Below are positions 56,973-64,000 of a stretch of 64,000 nt of DNA, in pieces. Origin of the DNA: Psychrobacter sp. BI730 (GTDB lineage Bacteria; Pseudomonadota; Gammaproteobacteria; Pseudomonadales; Moraxellaceae). Under the pieces are notes generated by a model. The model saw only the letters and a list, made by a program, of their open reading frames with translations. It was not told the DNA's origin and did not search any database. Made by a program: the position numbers and the translations under genes. Location: assembly GCF_013414195.1 (NCBI RefSeq), contig NZ_JAATTV010000007.1, positions 1-64,000 on the forward strand. The letters are read 5' to 3'. Every line of letters begins with the position of its first letter. Position 1 is the stretch's first letter.

Positions 56973-57026
56973 CAGCCCTTTGTTGTTTCCAGTAGTTTAA
57001 TACTAGAAATAATAAAGGGCTTTTTT
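56973..57026 (+). terminator. aroC terminator
   Basis: A long interrupted stem: AGCCCTTT pairs with AAAGGGCT, with an inner helix built from TTGTTTC and GAAATAA, then six T residues. Confidence 0.88.
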
Positions 57027-57086
57027 ATGTCCAAATAAAATACAGGTGTTACCTAAATACAATTAATGTGTTGAGCGAGCAAGATA

Positions 57087-57287
57087 TCAGGCTGCCAGTT
57101 GATACTCATCAATAGCCACACATTGCTGATGCCGAAACACCAACAATAACCGCTGACTAGGAATCGCTAGCCAATGTCCAAACTCAATACTACCGACACC
57201 TTGGCTCAATAAAGTTTGTACGCATTGATGACGACTAAGGCCGATTAGGTTCTTGATGATAAGGTTATCAGTTAATTGATATGACAT
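57087..57287 (-). CDS. Small protein of unknown function
   Basis: 66 residues, soluble, no recognised domain. AGGAG is about ten bases before the ATG and the codon use looks ordinary, which supports a real gene. It lies downstream of creC on the same strand with a 130-base gap, where creD or another Cre-regulated gene might be expected, but it is far too short and not hydrophobic enough for CreD. Confidence 0.5.
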   Translation of the reverse strand: MSYQLTDNLIIKNLIGLSRHQCVQTLLSQGVGSIEFGHWLAIPSQRLLLVFRHQQCVAIDEYQLAA

Positions 57288-57417
57288 ATATTTTCTACTC
57301 CTAATTTGCTTTACGAATTTGATGGTTCAATAGATCCTAGTGTTATCGTAAAATAAAGAAGTAGAAATCCTGTGTAGTCATGATGGAAAGTTGATGAACT
57401 GTTATAAGTTATTACTC

Positions 57418-59238
57418 TCAAGCTAAGGGCAAGGTAATACTAACCATCACACCAGAAAGCTGCTTTTTACCAGTATCAGTGTTATCAGTTCTAGCTTTAT
57501 CAGTGTCTGCTTTATAATCATTGGCATGGACATTATCAATAGTTACCTGACCGCCATGGTGCTCAATGACTTGCTTTACTAAGGTGAGTCCAAGGCCCGT
57601 GCCCTTTTTAAGCGTATTACTACTATGGTCAGTCTGCCTTGGCTCAGTCGTTGGATATACTGAGTCTATATTTAGGTCATTAATATCTATACGATTTGTG
57701 GTTTGTTCCGTTGCTTGATTTGTGGTTTGAGATGATGATTGGCTTTGATGAGACAAGCTAAAGTAACGCTCAAATGCTTTGGCTATAGCATATTCGGGTA
57801 GCAGTTTACCATCATTGAATATATCGATAGTGACGGTTCGAGCAGTGCTATACAATGAAATCTCAACAGTACGATTTGCAAAGTGTATCGCATTATCAAG
57901 CACATTTTGCAGTACCTGTATTAACCAAAATTGGTCAGCATACACGCTGGTCGATGCCAGTACTTCTGCTGGCAAGTTTGCAGTATTGGTTACATTCTTA
58001 TTATCAATATGTATATCGATAGGGTATAGATTCTGCTGTTGCTGCTTGGCTGTATTATTTTTGATCAAATTTTGCAAAAGCGGTAATAGGGGAGTCAATT
58101 GTCGGTTGAGTTTAAAGGTAGGCTGTTCTACTTTAGCCAGCAACAGAAGTCGGTCGATGAGTTGTTGCATCTTTACGCTTTGCTCGCCAACCGTCTCAAT
58201 GAGCATCTGCCGATCTTCATTATCCAGTTTATTTCCATCCAATCCATCGTCCTCTAACAGCTCGCTACTGGCACGTATCGCGGTTAAAGGGCTTTTTAGC
58301 TCATGGGTCAAAGTATGGACGTAATCGGTGACGTAAGCACGATTTTCCAATCGATGCTTCATGGTCTCGATGGTATCTGTCAGGCTATTTAATTCATGAC
58401 CTAGATAGAAATAGGGCTTTTTGGTGTCTTCTGCCAGCGCGCTAGTATATTGAGTCACTAAGGTAATACTTTGCTTAAGCCACCATGCTACTAGACCTGC
58501 CAGTATAAGGGCGGCGATACTGATAAGTAGTGCGGTGATGAGCATACGGTTACGCGTATCATCTAAATAAGGCAATACGCTAGCGACAGGCTTACCGACA
58601 CTGACCACACCGATGATATCTCCAGACGGATTTTTGATGGGTTGCGCCACATACATGACCGAACCATCGCGCCGCTGATAATCTTGCAGTGTACTTCTCG
58701 CGCCGTATTGTCCTTTTAACGTGAGATAGACATCATTCCAGCGTCCATAGTTCTGCCCTTCATTATTATCAGGTTTGGGCAGGGAGTCGTAAATGACTAT
58801 GCCGCTACTGTCTGTCACATATACACGAAAGCTACTGTAGCTTTTGGTTTGATCGACAGGACTGAGCGTTTCGCCCATCGCTGGCATGCCGACAAATGCA
58901 GCATCAAGTTGCGCTTGATATTCCTCGTCATATAGCTGCCCTGTAGATAACGGCACCTGTAGACTGGCCGCGAGTAATTTACTGGTATCCAAGAGAGTAT
59001 CTTCGATGACTTGCTGCGCGGTTGGCTTAACGTAGCCAAACAACTGAGTAAACACCACCACGCCGCATATGACGAGCACCAACGCAACGGCTAGCCAAAT
59101 TCTAAAAAATATACTTAAATTGAGCAGCCGTTTGCGTTTAGGGGCTTGCTGAGCAGTACCAATTGGATGCAGTTTGGCATACCAATTGCTTTGGTCATTA
59201 TGAATATCATTTTCAGCAGGATTGGTTTTATTATTCAT
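57418..59238 (-). CDS. creC: Sensor histidine kinase CreC
   Basis: 606 residues. Two transmembrane helices (about 45-65 and 230-252) flank a periplasmic sensor domain whose NYGRWNDVYLTLKGQYGARSTLQ and SVMYVAQPI segments match CreC. Then a HAMP-like segment, the H-box THELKSPLTAIR with the phosphorylated His, and an ATPase domain with N-box LDNAIHFA and G2-box GTGLGLTLVK. A Ser, Thr and Gln-rich insertion lies between the N and G boxes. It follows creB by 16 bases. CreBC in E. coli responds to carbon source, and in Pseudomonas to cell-wall damage by beta-lactams. Confidence 0.85.
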   Translation of the reverse strand: MNNKTNPAENDIHNDQSNWYAKLHPIGTAQQAPKRKRLLNLSIFFRIWLAVALVLVICGVVVFTQLFGYVKPTAQQVIEDTLLDTSKLLAASLQVPLSTGQLYDEEYQAQLDAAFVGMPAMGETLSPVDQTKSYSSFRVYVTDSSGIVIYDSLPKPDNNEGQNYGRWNDVYLTLKGQYGARSTLQDYQRRDGSVMYVAQPIKNPSGDIIGVVSVGKPVASVLPYLDDTRNRMLITALLISIAALILAGLVAWWLKQSITLVTQYTSALAEDTKKPYFYLGHELNSLTDTIETMKHRLENRAYVTDYVHTLTHELKSPLTAIRASSELLEDDGLDGNKLDNEDRQMLIETVGEQSVKMQQLIDRLLLLAKVEQPTFKLNRQLTPLLPLLQNLIKNNTAKQQQQNLYPIDIHIDNKNVTNTANLPAEVLASTSVYADQFWLIQVLQNVLDNAIHFANRTVEISLYSTARTVTIDIFNDGKLLPEYAIAKAFERYFSLSHQSQSSSQTTNQATEQTTNRIDINDLNIDSVYPTTEPRQTDHSSNTLKKGTGLGLTLVKQVIEHHGGQVTIDNVHANDYKADTDKARTDNTDTGKKQLSGVMVSITLPLA

Positions 59239-59254
59239 AAACTAGCAGCCACTG

Positions 59255-60034
59255 TTAAGCGGGACATAGTGCGTAACCCAGTCCACGATGTGTATGGATG
59301 ACATCTATACTCGAATCTACCATAGCGAGCTGTTTACGAATTGACTTAATATGACTGTCTATAGTGCGTGCCAAGCGGTGGTCAGGATAGTCGCTTACTG
59401 CGCTAAGTAACTGCTCACGGCTAAAGACTTGATACGGCGCTTGTAATAATGTCAGCAGAATTTTGCGTTCTGTATTGCTAAGTTCAAGCTTTTGCTCTTG
59501 CCACGTTAATGAATAGTTGAGCGGTTGATAATGCCAAACGCCGGATTGGTTTTCAAACGTTAATGCTTGTCCTGATAGATTGTTTGACGAAGTATTATCC
59601 GTACTGTCATTTGAGTTTGCGATATGAGATCCTGACTGTTGAATCAGTTGTTCACGGCGCCAAATGGCTTTTAAGCGTGCGACCAATTCACGTGGACTAA
59701 AGGGTTTGGCGCAATAGTCGTCACCACCCATCTCCAACCCCAAAATCCGATCGACCTCATCGCTACGCGCGGTCAAAAACACGATAGGCAAATCTTTTAA
59801 GGCGTCGATATCAGGCGTATGACGTATTTTCTGACATAGACTCAAGCCATCACCATCTGGTAGACCTACATCCATAATGATCGCCGACAGATCTTGTGCT
59901 TCATGACTATGCAACATGGGTAACACGCTACTGGCATTATCCAACCAAGTTATCTGCCAGCCTTCGCGCTTACAGGTAACCTTAAGCGACATCGCGATCG
60001 CAGGATCATCTTCTACCAGTAAAATATGGGTCAT
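59255..60034 (-). CDS. creB: Response regulator CreB
   Basis: 259 residues: receiver domain with acidic pocket E8-D9-D10, phospho-acceptor D55 (IMDVGLPDGDG), Thr in LTARS and Lys in AKPFSPREL; then an OmpR/PhoB-type winged-helix domain (SNTERKILLTLL, DHRLARTIDSHIKSIRKQL, HTHRGLGYAL). SDEVDRILGLEMGGDDYCAKPFSPRE closely follows CreB of enterobacteria. A Ser and Asn-rich linker is longer than in E. coli. No creA or creD nearby. Confidence 0.86.
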   Translation of the reverse strand: MTHILLVEDDPAIAMSLKVTCKREGWQITWLDNASSVLPMLHSHEAQDLSAIIMDVGLPDGDGLSLCQKIRHTPDIDALKDLPIVFLTARSDEVDRILGLEMGGDDYCAKPFSPRELVARLKAIWRREQLIQQSGSHIANSNDSTDNTSSNNLSGQALTFENQSGVWHYQPLNYSLTWQEQKLELSNTERKILLTLLQAPYQVFSREQLLSAVSDYPDHRLARTIDSHIKSIRKQLAMVDSSIDVIHTHRGLGYALCPA

Positions 60035-60186
60035 AGTCTCTACATCGTCTTATAAGCTTAGTAAATTATCGTAGCACAAAACAGCAGGTTGCTTTTGCTG
60101 CCACGAGTTAAATGGTGTGAAAAGTTAATGGAAAAGTAGGGTGCTCAGTAGATAGTTTGTGATGTAATCACCTTAATACATTCAAC

Positions 60187-60216
60187 AAAAAAGCCAGCTC
60201 CATAAATAAGTTGGCC
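60187..60216 (-). terminator. Terminator after the glycerophosphodiesterase gene
   Basis: On the reverse strand GCCAACT and AGCTGGC (one mismatch) enclose a loop and run into six T residues, 50 bases beyond the stop at 60267. Confidence 0.75.
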
Positions 60217-60266
60217 TTGGTAACGAAGATTAAGCGTGGTTGTATATTAATAGACTAAGCGAAAAT

Positions 60267-61631
60267 CTATTTAAGACCTTTGCAGTTGGCATAGTAGCTC
60301 ACCGTAGCTGGCCAATCTGAAAAAATGCCTTGGACACCGACGTCCTGCGCTAGTACGTCAATATAATTCATCATATCACCGTCATTGTTGATAGCATCAC
60401 CAAGACCGCTATAGTACCAATCGCCACCATCCGTTAATGGCCCTGAACGCTCTATCGACCAAGTAATGATTTTTAGACCATTGGCTTTGGCTTGTTTTGC
60501 GTATTCTGATGGTTGCATATTTCCCTTACCATCAGTAGTGACTAGCAACCAAAGTGCTGGAGCGATGGTGTTTATGCCACGTGCTTTGATATCAGCCAAT
60601 GAGTGCTTCCATGTGCTTGCGTCATCTTTATCAAATGTTTTATCCTTAGCGGTCTCATTGCTGTCATCAATCAGATAAACGGCATTAGCCCCATAAGCTG
60701 GCTCGTTTTTGATCCAGTAATCAAGATCTTCTATATTGAATGACTGGGCAAATACATCGCTTGCAGGTACATCCGCTGCCTTATAAGTATCTATCAGCTG
60801 TTGGCGGTAATCGTTCAAACGATAGCCGTTAAACGGCATGGTCACTGCAGGTGCTTTTAGCTCAGGCGTGTGCTTCATACCCAGCTTGCGAGCCAACGCG
60901 ATATGCTCTTTCAAGGTTAACACTTTGCCGTTTTGCGAGTACAAATCCGTTCGCCAAGGCGCGGTTGCATTCATATATTCACTAATACTGGTTGCTTTTT
61001 TATTGGCAGCATCCATCTTACCCGTCAAGGTTTTAAACTGAGCGGCACTGATATCTGAGGTTCGGCATTCGATACTTTCGGCATTAGTAAGTTTGCCTTT
61101 AGCATCTAAGATGGGCGGTACGGTACATTGCTTGGCCAGCGGCGTGGCTAATATATTAGTAGTGGTGTGCAAATCGTTCTGGGCATGACGACAGACAAGC
61201 TCACCGTCATTGGTAAAAGCGACATCACATTCCAAGATGCCAGCACCCATTTGTGCTGACGCCACGTAGCTATCATAAGTATGTTCAGGCAGCTGTAACG
61301 GCGCACCTCGATGCGCAATAGAGAAATCTGTCTTACTTGGCAGTTGCCCTCTGCATGCCTGTAGCTCTTCTTTTAGTGGTCCCTCATCCATATCATTTAT
61401 CAAATAAAACGGACGCACTCCATAGGTATATGCGACAGGTGAAGACGATTGTGATTGCGGTTGCGCTGTCGATAAAGGGGCTTTTGATGTGAGCGTTGAG
61501 CGGCTATCGGTAGTGCAGCCTACTATCAATAATGAGCTGATCAGCGTTAAAGGTAAGGCGAGATTCATCTTATTAACTTTAGCCATCGTGTACTTACTCA
61601 GCTCAAGCGCTGATTTATTAGAAATTGTCAT
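60267..61631 (-). CDS. Glycerophosphodiester phosphodiesterase lipoprotein (GlpQ-like)
   Basis: Hydrolyses glycerophosphodiesters to glycerol 3-phosphate plus alcohol. 454 residues from ATG 61631 (AGGA upstream). A lipoprotein signal with lipobox LIVGC gives a lipid anchor near residue 40, so the enzyme is at the outer membrane or in the periplasm. The catalytic domain has the metal and catalytic pattern [49 protein letters not shown] and FSDWPATV. It is longer than E. coli GlpQ because of insertions after the first motifs. No glpT neighbour. Confidence 0.87.
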   Translation of the reverse strand: MTISNKSALELSKYTMAKVNKMNLALPLTLISSLLIVGCTTDSRSTLTSKAPLSTAQPQSQSSSPVAYTYGVRPFYLINDMDEGPLKEELQACRGQLPSKTDFSIAHRGAPLQLPEHTYDSYVASAQMGAGILECDVAFTNDGELVCRHAQNDLHTTTNILATPLAKQCTVPPILDAKGKLTNAESIECRTSDISAAQFKTLTGKMDAANKKATSISEYMNATAPWRTDLYSQNGKVLTLKEHIALARKLGMKHTPELKAPAVTMPFNGYRLNDYRQQLIDTYKAADVPASDVFAQSFNIEDLDYWIKNEPAYGANAVYLIDDSNETAKDKTFDKDDASTWKHSLADIKARGINTIAPALWLLVTTDGKGNMQPSEYAKQAKANGLKIITWSIERSGPLTDGGDWYYSGLGDAINNDGDMMNYIDVLAQDVGVQGIFSDWPATVSYYANCKGLK

Positions 61632-62077
61632 GTAAAATGTTCCTGCAAAATTATAAAAAAATCCCATCGGACGTATGGATAGGAATTGAAAAATTAACGT
61701 TTGACTATTGATTGCTGTTTGCTAAAAACCACTAAAGGTCGTGACATTGTTGTAAGAGCCTAGCCTTGTAGGAAATTGGCCTTGTAAAACTTTAGCATTA
61801 ATGCGGATACAATTGTAGGCACATGTACTAAAGAATAGACAGCTGACAGTATTTAAGCTTGATAGTTTTAAGCTTGATAGTACTGAGCTTATCGGTCGTA
61901 AAATCATACGTGTCTTCTTATACTGTTCACATTTTTGTTATTGTTCGTTTAGTACCTCACTATTGACCATACTCTCAAACTAACAGATGATATTGACCAT
62001 ATAATGACACACACATTATTTTGGCAAAAAATATAGAAATGCTTAAGGCATCTCTCACTACATTATTAAGGATAACT
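61632..62077. other. Divergent region between the glycerophosphodiesterase and carboxylesterase genes
   Basis: 446 AT-rich bases without a gene. Two direct repeats are visible: a 14-bp unit TTTAAGCTTGATAG at 61852 and 61867, and TATTGACCATA at 61961-61971 and 61991-62001, exactly 30 bp apart. A TATAAT hexamer at 62000-62005 overlaps the second copy. Confidence 0.6.
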
Positions 62078-62749
62078 ATGAATAACTATTTAGACGCCGT
62101 CGTCGTTGAGCACAATCCCTCTCAAAAAAAGATAGATCGCGCAGTGATTTGGCTACATGGCTTAGGTGCTAGCGGTCATGATTTTGAGCCAGTTGTACCG
62201 CAGCTTGGCTTGGCTAATGATATGGCAGTACGTTTTATCTTCCCACATGCACCTAAACGCCCAGTCACAGTAAATGGTGGCATGGTGATGCCAGCATGGT
62301 ACGACATCATAGAGATGAGTCTGGAGCGTAAAGTAGATGTGGCTCAAATTGAAGAGTCTGCTCAGCAGATACAAGATTTGATCAGTCGTGAGATAGAGCG
62401 CGGCGTGTTACCAGAGCATATCGTCATCGCAGGGTTTTCGCAGGGCGGGGCAGTTGCGTATCATGTGGCACTTGGCTATCCAAAACGTTTGGCTGGCTTG
62501 ATGACGCTCTCTACCTACTTAGCGACCAATGATAATATTGAGTATAGTGCTGCCAATAAAGACATGCCGATTCTGATTGAACATGGTTCTCATGACCCAG
62601 TCGTGCCTGTTATCCTAGGTGAGCAAGCACAGCAGTTATTATCAGCAAAAGATTATAATGTGTCTTATAATATGTATCCGATGGCGCACCAAGTCTGTAT
62701 GCCACAGATTCAAAATATCGGTAAATGGTTAAACACTGTTTTGGCTTAG
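62078..62749 (+). CDS. Alpha/beta hydrolase, carboxylesterase/phospholipase family
   Basis: 223 residues from ATG 62078, which has AAGGAT upstream; the frame extends back to 62021 without support. The fold opens with IWLHGLGASGHDF (oxyanion loop), and the triad is S121 (GFSQGG), D173 (GSHDPVVP) and H204 (MAHQV). This is the pattern of the short carboxylesterases such as Pseudomonas EstB and of acyl-protein thioesterases. Natural substrate unknown; no signal peptide, so cytoplasmic. Confidence 0.9.
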   Translation: MNNYLDAVVVEHNPSQKKIDRAVIWLHGLGASGHDFEPVVPQLGLANDMAVRFIFPHAPKRPVTVNGGMVMPAWYDIIEMSLERKVDVAQIEESAQQIQDLISREIERGVLPEHIVIAGFSQGGAVAYHVALGYPKRLAGLMTLSTYLATNDNIEYSAANKDMPILIEHGSHDPVVPVILGEQAQQLLSAKDYNVSYNMYPMAHQVCMPQIQNIGKWLNTVLA

Positions 62750-62791
62750 TCTATTAAGCTGTAACGTAATGTAATGCAGGCTACTTATAGG

Positions 62792-62821
62792 TTGAAACCT
62801 AACCGATATCTCCTATATAAT
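62792..62821 (+). promoter_or_regulatory. ssrA promoter
   Basis: TTGAAA and TATAAT are 18 bases apart and end 13 bases before the mature tmRNA 5' end. Confidence 0.75.
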
Positions 62822-62834
62822 AGCCAGTCTTATT

Positions 62835-63193
62835 GGGGATGTTCTGGCTTCGACGCTGGTGATGAAACTCAATGATGCATGTCGAGAGTGTATGTCCTCT
62901 CGTTAATCAAACATATATTGTTATAGTCGCAAACGACGAAACTTACGCTCTAGCAGCTTAAACCCTGCTTACTTAGTTGCTGATCACCTACAGTTGGTTA
63001 ACTAAGTTGAAGCGTCCGCATGTAGGCTCGCCACAAGTGATTGTCTCAATTGCTTGGGTTCAAAAGTAGAGAATCGTCCAATCCATCCTGACTGTCGGAT
63101 CGGTGCGGATTAAAACTAAAGACAGAAACTAAACATGTAGATTCATGAGCGTAATGCTGGCGGACGCGGGTTCAACTCCCGCCATCTCCACCA
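62835..63193 (+). ncRNA. ssrA: Transfer-messenger RNA (tmRNA)
   Basis: Rescues stalled ribosomes and tags the nascent chain. The 5' end GGGGATGTTCTGGCTTCGAC pairs with the 3' end CATCTCC followed by ACCA, forming the acceptor arm; the T-arm is GGGTTCAACTCCC. The mRNA-like frame at 62929-62961 encodes the tag ANDETYALAA and a stop, starting at the resume codon GCA. One-piece tmRNA, with pseudoknot sequences between. Confidence 0.97.
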
Positions 63194-63199
63194 AACATT

Positions 63200-63233
63200 A
63201 AAAATCCGATCACTTAGGTGGTCGGATTTTTTT
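63200..63233 (+). terminator. ssrA terminator
   Basis: AAAAATCCGATCACTTAGGTGGTCGGATTTTTTT: stem ATCCGA(T/C)CAC with a small loop, followed by seven T residues, right after the tmRNA 3' end. Confidence 0.92.
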
Positions 63234-63416
63234 GTCCAAATTTTATGGTCAATTAATCGAGTCATGATGCTAATGAATTTTTGATGAGAAAATAAGAACT
63301 ATTTATATAGAGTAATCATTAAGTTTTTGAAGTTAAGTCACAATTTTTTGTTGTCTATAGAGAACATAATATTAGCTTGTCTTAAAGAATAATTCTGATT
63401 ATTCTTAGTTGAGGCC

Positions 63417-63451
63417 TATTCTTCGCATCAGGCGATGCAGTAGCAAGAATA
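63417..63451 (+). repeat. Interrupted palindrome upstream of the acyl-CoA ligase gene
   Basis: TATTCTT (63417-63423) pairs with AAGAATA (63445-63451), and inside it GCATC (63425-63429) pairs with GATGC (63434-63438). It is 34 bases before the start codon, where it could be a leader hairpin or an operator. Confidence 0.5.
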
Positions 63452-63484
63452 AGCGGACTTTCAAATAACTACAGGGAATGTATT

Positions 63485-64000
63485 ATGTTAGGGAAAATGA
63501 TGTACCAGCCATTGCTGATCAGTGGTCTAATCGAACACGCTGCCCGTTATCATGGCGATACGGCGGTTTTGTCCAAAGAAGTCGATGGACAGATGACTCA
63601 TACCAATTGGCGTACTGTCTCAGATAACTCAAAACGATTGGCCAATGCATTGGCTACACTGGGTCTTAAATCATCAGAACGCATAGCAACTTTGGCTTGG
63701 AATAATCGACGTCATTTAGAAGCTTGGTATGCCATTTCAGGCAGTGGCATGGTTTGCCATACTATCAATCCACGTTTGTTCCCTGAGCAGCTTAGCTACA
63801 TTATCAATGACGCTGATGATCGTGTACTATTTTTTGATACTACTTTCCTACCGCTAATTATGGCAATCAAAGAGCATATCAAAGGTGTTGAACACTTCAT
63901 TTGTCTAAGTGATCGAGATGATAGTATCGTCGAAAAACTGCCTAATGTACTGTTCTTTGATGAGCTATTAGCAGAAAACTCGACTGACTTTGACTGGCCT
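63485..64000 (+). CDS. Acyl-CoA ligase (AMP-forming), N-terminal part, cut by the window end
   Basis: 172 codons are open to the window edge. The sequence MYQPLLISGLIEHAARYHGD, then TNWRTVSDNSKRLANALATLGL, LAWNNRRHLEAWYAISGSGMVCHTINPRLFPEQLSYIINDADDRVLFFD is the N-terminal pattern of medium/long-chain fatty acid CoA ligases of the ANL superfamily, as in the methylthiopropionate-type ligase group. AGGGA is seven bases before the ATG. The ATP-binding and C-terminal motifs are beyond the window. Confidence 0.88.
   Translation, partial: MLGKMMYQPLLISGLIEHAARYHGDTAVLSKEVDGQMTHTNWRTVSDNSKRLANALATLGLKSSERIATLAWNNRRHLEAWYAISGSGMVCHTINPRLFPEQLSYIINDADDRVLFFDTTFLPLIMAIKEHIKGVEHFICLSDRDDSIVEKLPNVLFFDELLAENSTDFDWP

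Noticed and set aside
1..64000. Search for CRISPR arrays, insertion sequences, prophage, toxin-antitoxin or defence genes
   Set aside because: No spaced direct-repeat array, transposase, integrase, or known defence motif was seen; gene content and strand layout are those of core chromosome.

Overview
The window is ordinary chromosomal backbone from a gammaproteobacterium of the family Moraxellaceae, most likely Psychrobacter. This rests on protein character, a moderately AT-rich base composition judged by eye, and gene orders such as alaS-lysC-csrA, cmk-rpsA-ihfB-lapA-pyrF, prmA-zinc ribbon-fis-purH and a full isc operon. I see no insertion sequence, prophage, CRISPR array, toxin-antitoxin pair or defence island. 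About 52 protein genes (two cut by the window ends) and one RNA gene (tmRNA) are present, and many units end in clear intrinsic terminators.

Layout. 1-3.3 kb: start of a leftward gene, a long gap with an orphan terminator-like hairpin, then clpA without an adjacent clpS. 3.4-9.6 kb: ung-tadA (DNA and tRNA base chemistry), cmk-rpsA, ihfB-lapA-pyrF. 9.8-18.4 kb: a metallophosphoesterase, a histidine phosphatase, rpsT (reverse), an atypical SDR protein, rraA, mfd and a HIT protein. 18.7-20.2 kb: membrane-anchored class III nucleotide cyclase. 20.2-26.4 kb (reverse): iscR-iscS-iscU-iscA-hscB-hscA-fdx, the Fe-S assembly operon, with a recognisable IscR type 1 site over the iscR promoter and several hairpins in wide gaps inside the operon. 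26.8-30.4 kb: a UbiJ-like membrane-anchored protein, HU and PpiD.

30.6-38.8 kb (reverse): mrcB (PBP1b) followed by a TPR lipoprotein that is a good candidate for its activator, then prmA, a zinc-ribbon/DUF3426 protein, fis and purH. A terminator hairpin lies 15 nt before the purH start. Five perfect 17-bp tandem repeats sit on the mrcB stop codon. 39.3-45.1 kb: ccoI copper ATPase, Bax-inhibitor-1 family protein, nadK, a DUF1315 protein and a HopJ-family protein. 45.2-52.1 kb (reverse): csrA, lysC, alaS and a DUF389 membrane protein with a very acidic N-terminal arm. 52.4-57.3 kb: a small membrane protein, an L,D-transpeptidase, prmB-aroC and a small unknown gene. 57.4-62.7 kb: the creBC two-component system without creD, a glycerophosphodiesterase lipoprotein and a carboxylesterase. 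62.8-64 kb: ssrA (tmRNA) and the start of an acyl-CoA ligase gene.

The genes worth follow-up are not a new island but lineage-specific modifications of core machinery: acidic insertions in ClpA and CcoI, the acidic arm of the DUF389 protein, a UbiJ-like domain on a coiled-coil membrane stalk, the PBP1b/lipoprotein pair, and RNA hairpins placed inside the isc operon and in front of purH. All functional assignments are from motifs read by eye; no database search was run.
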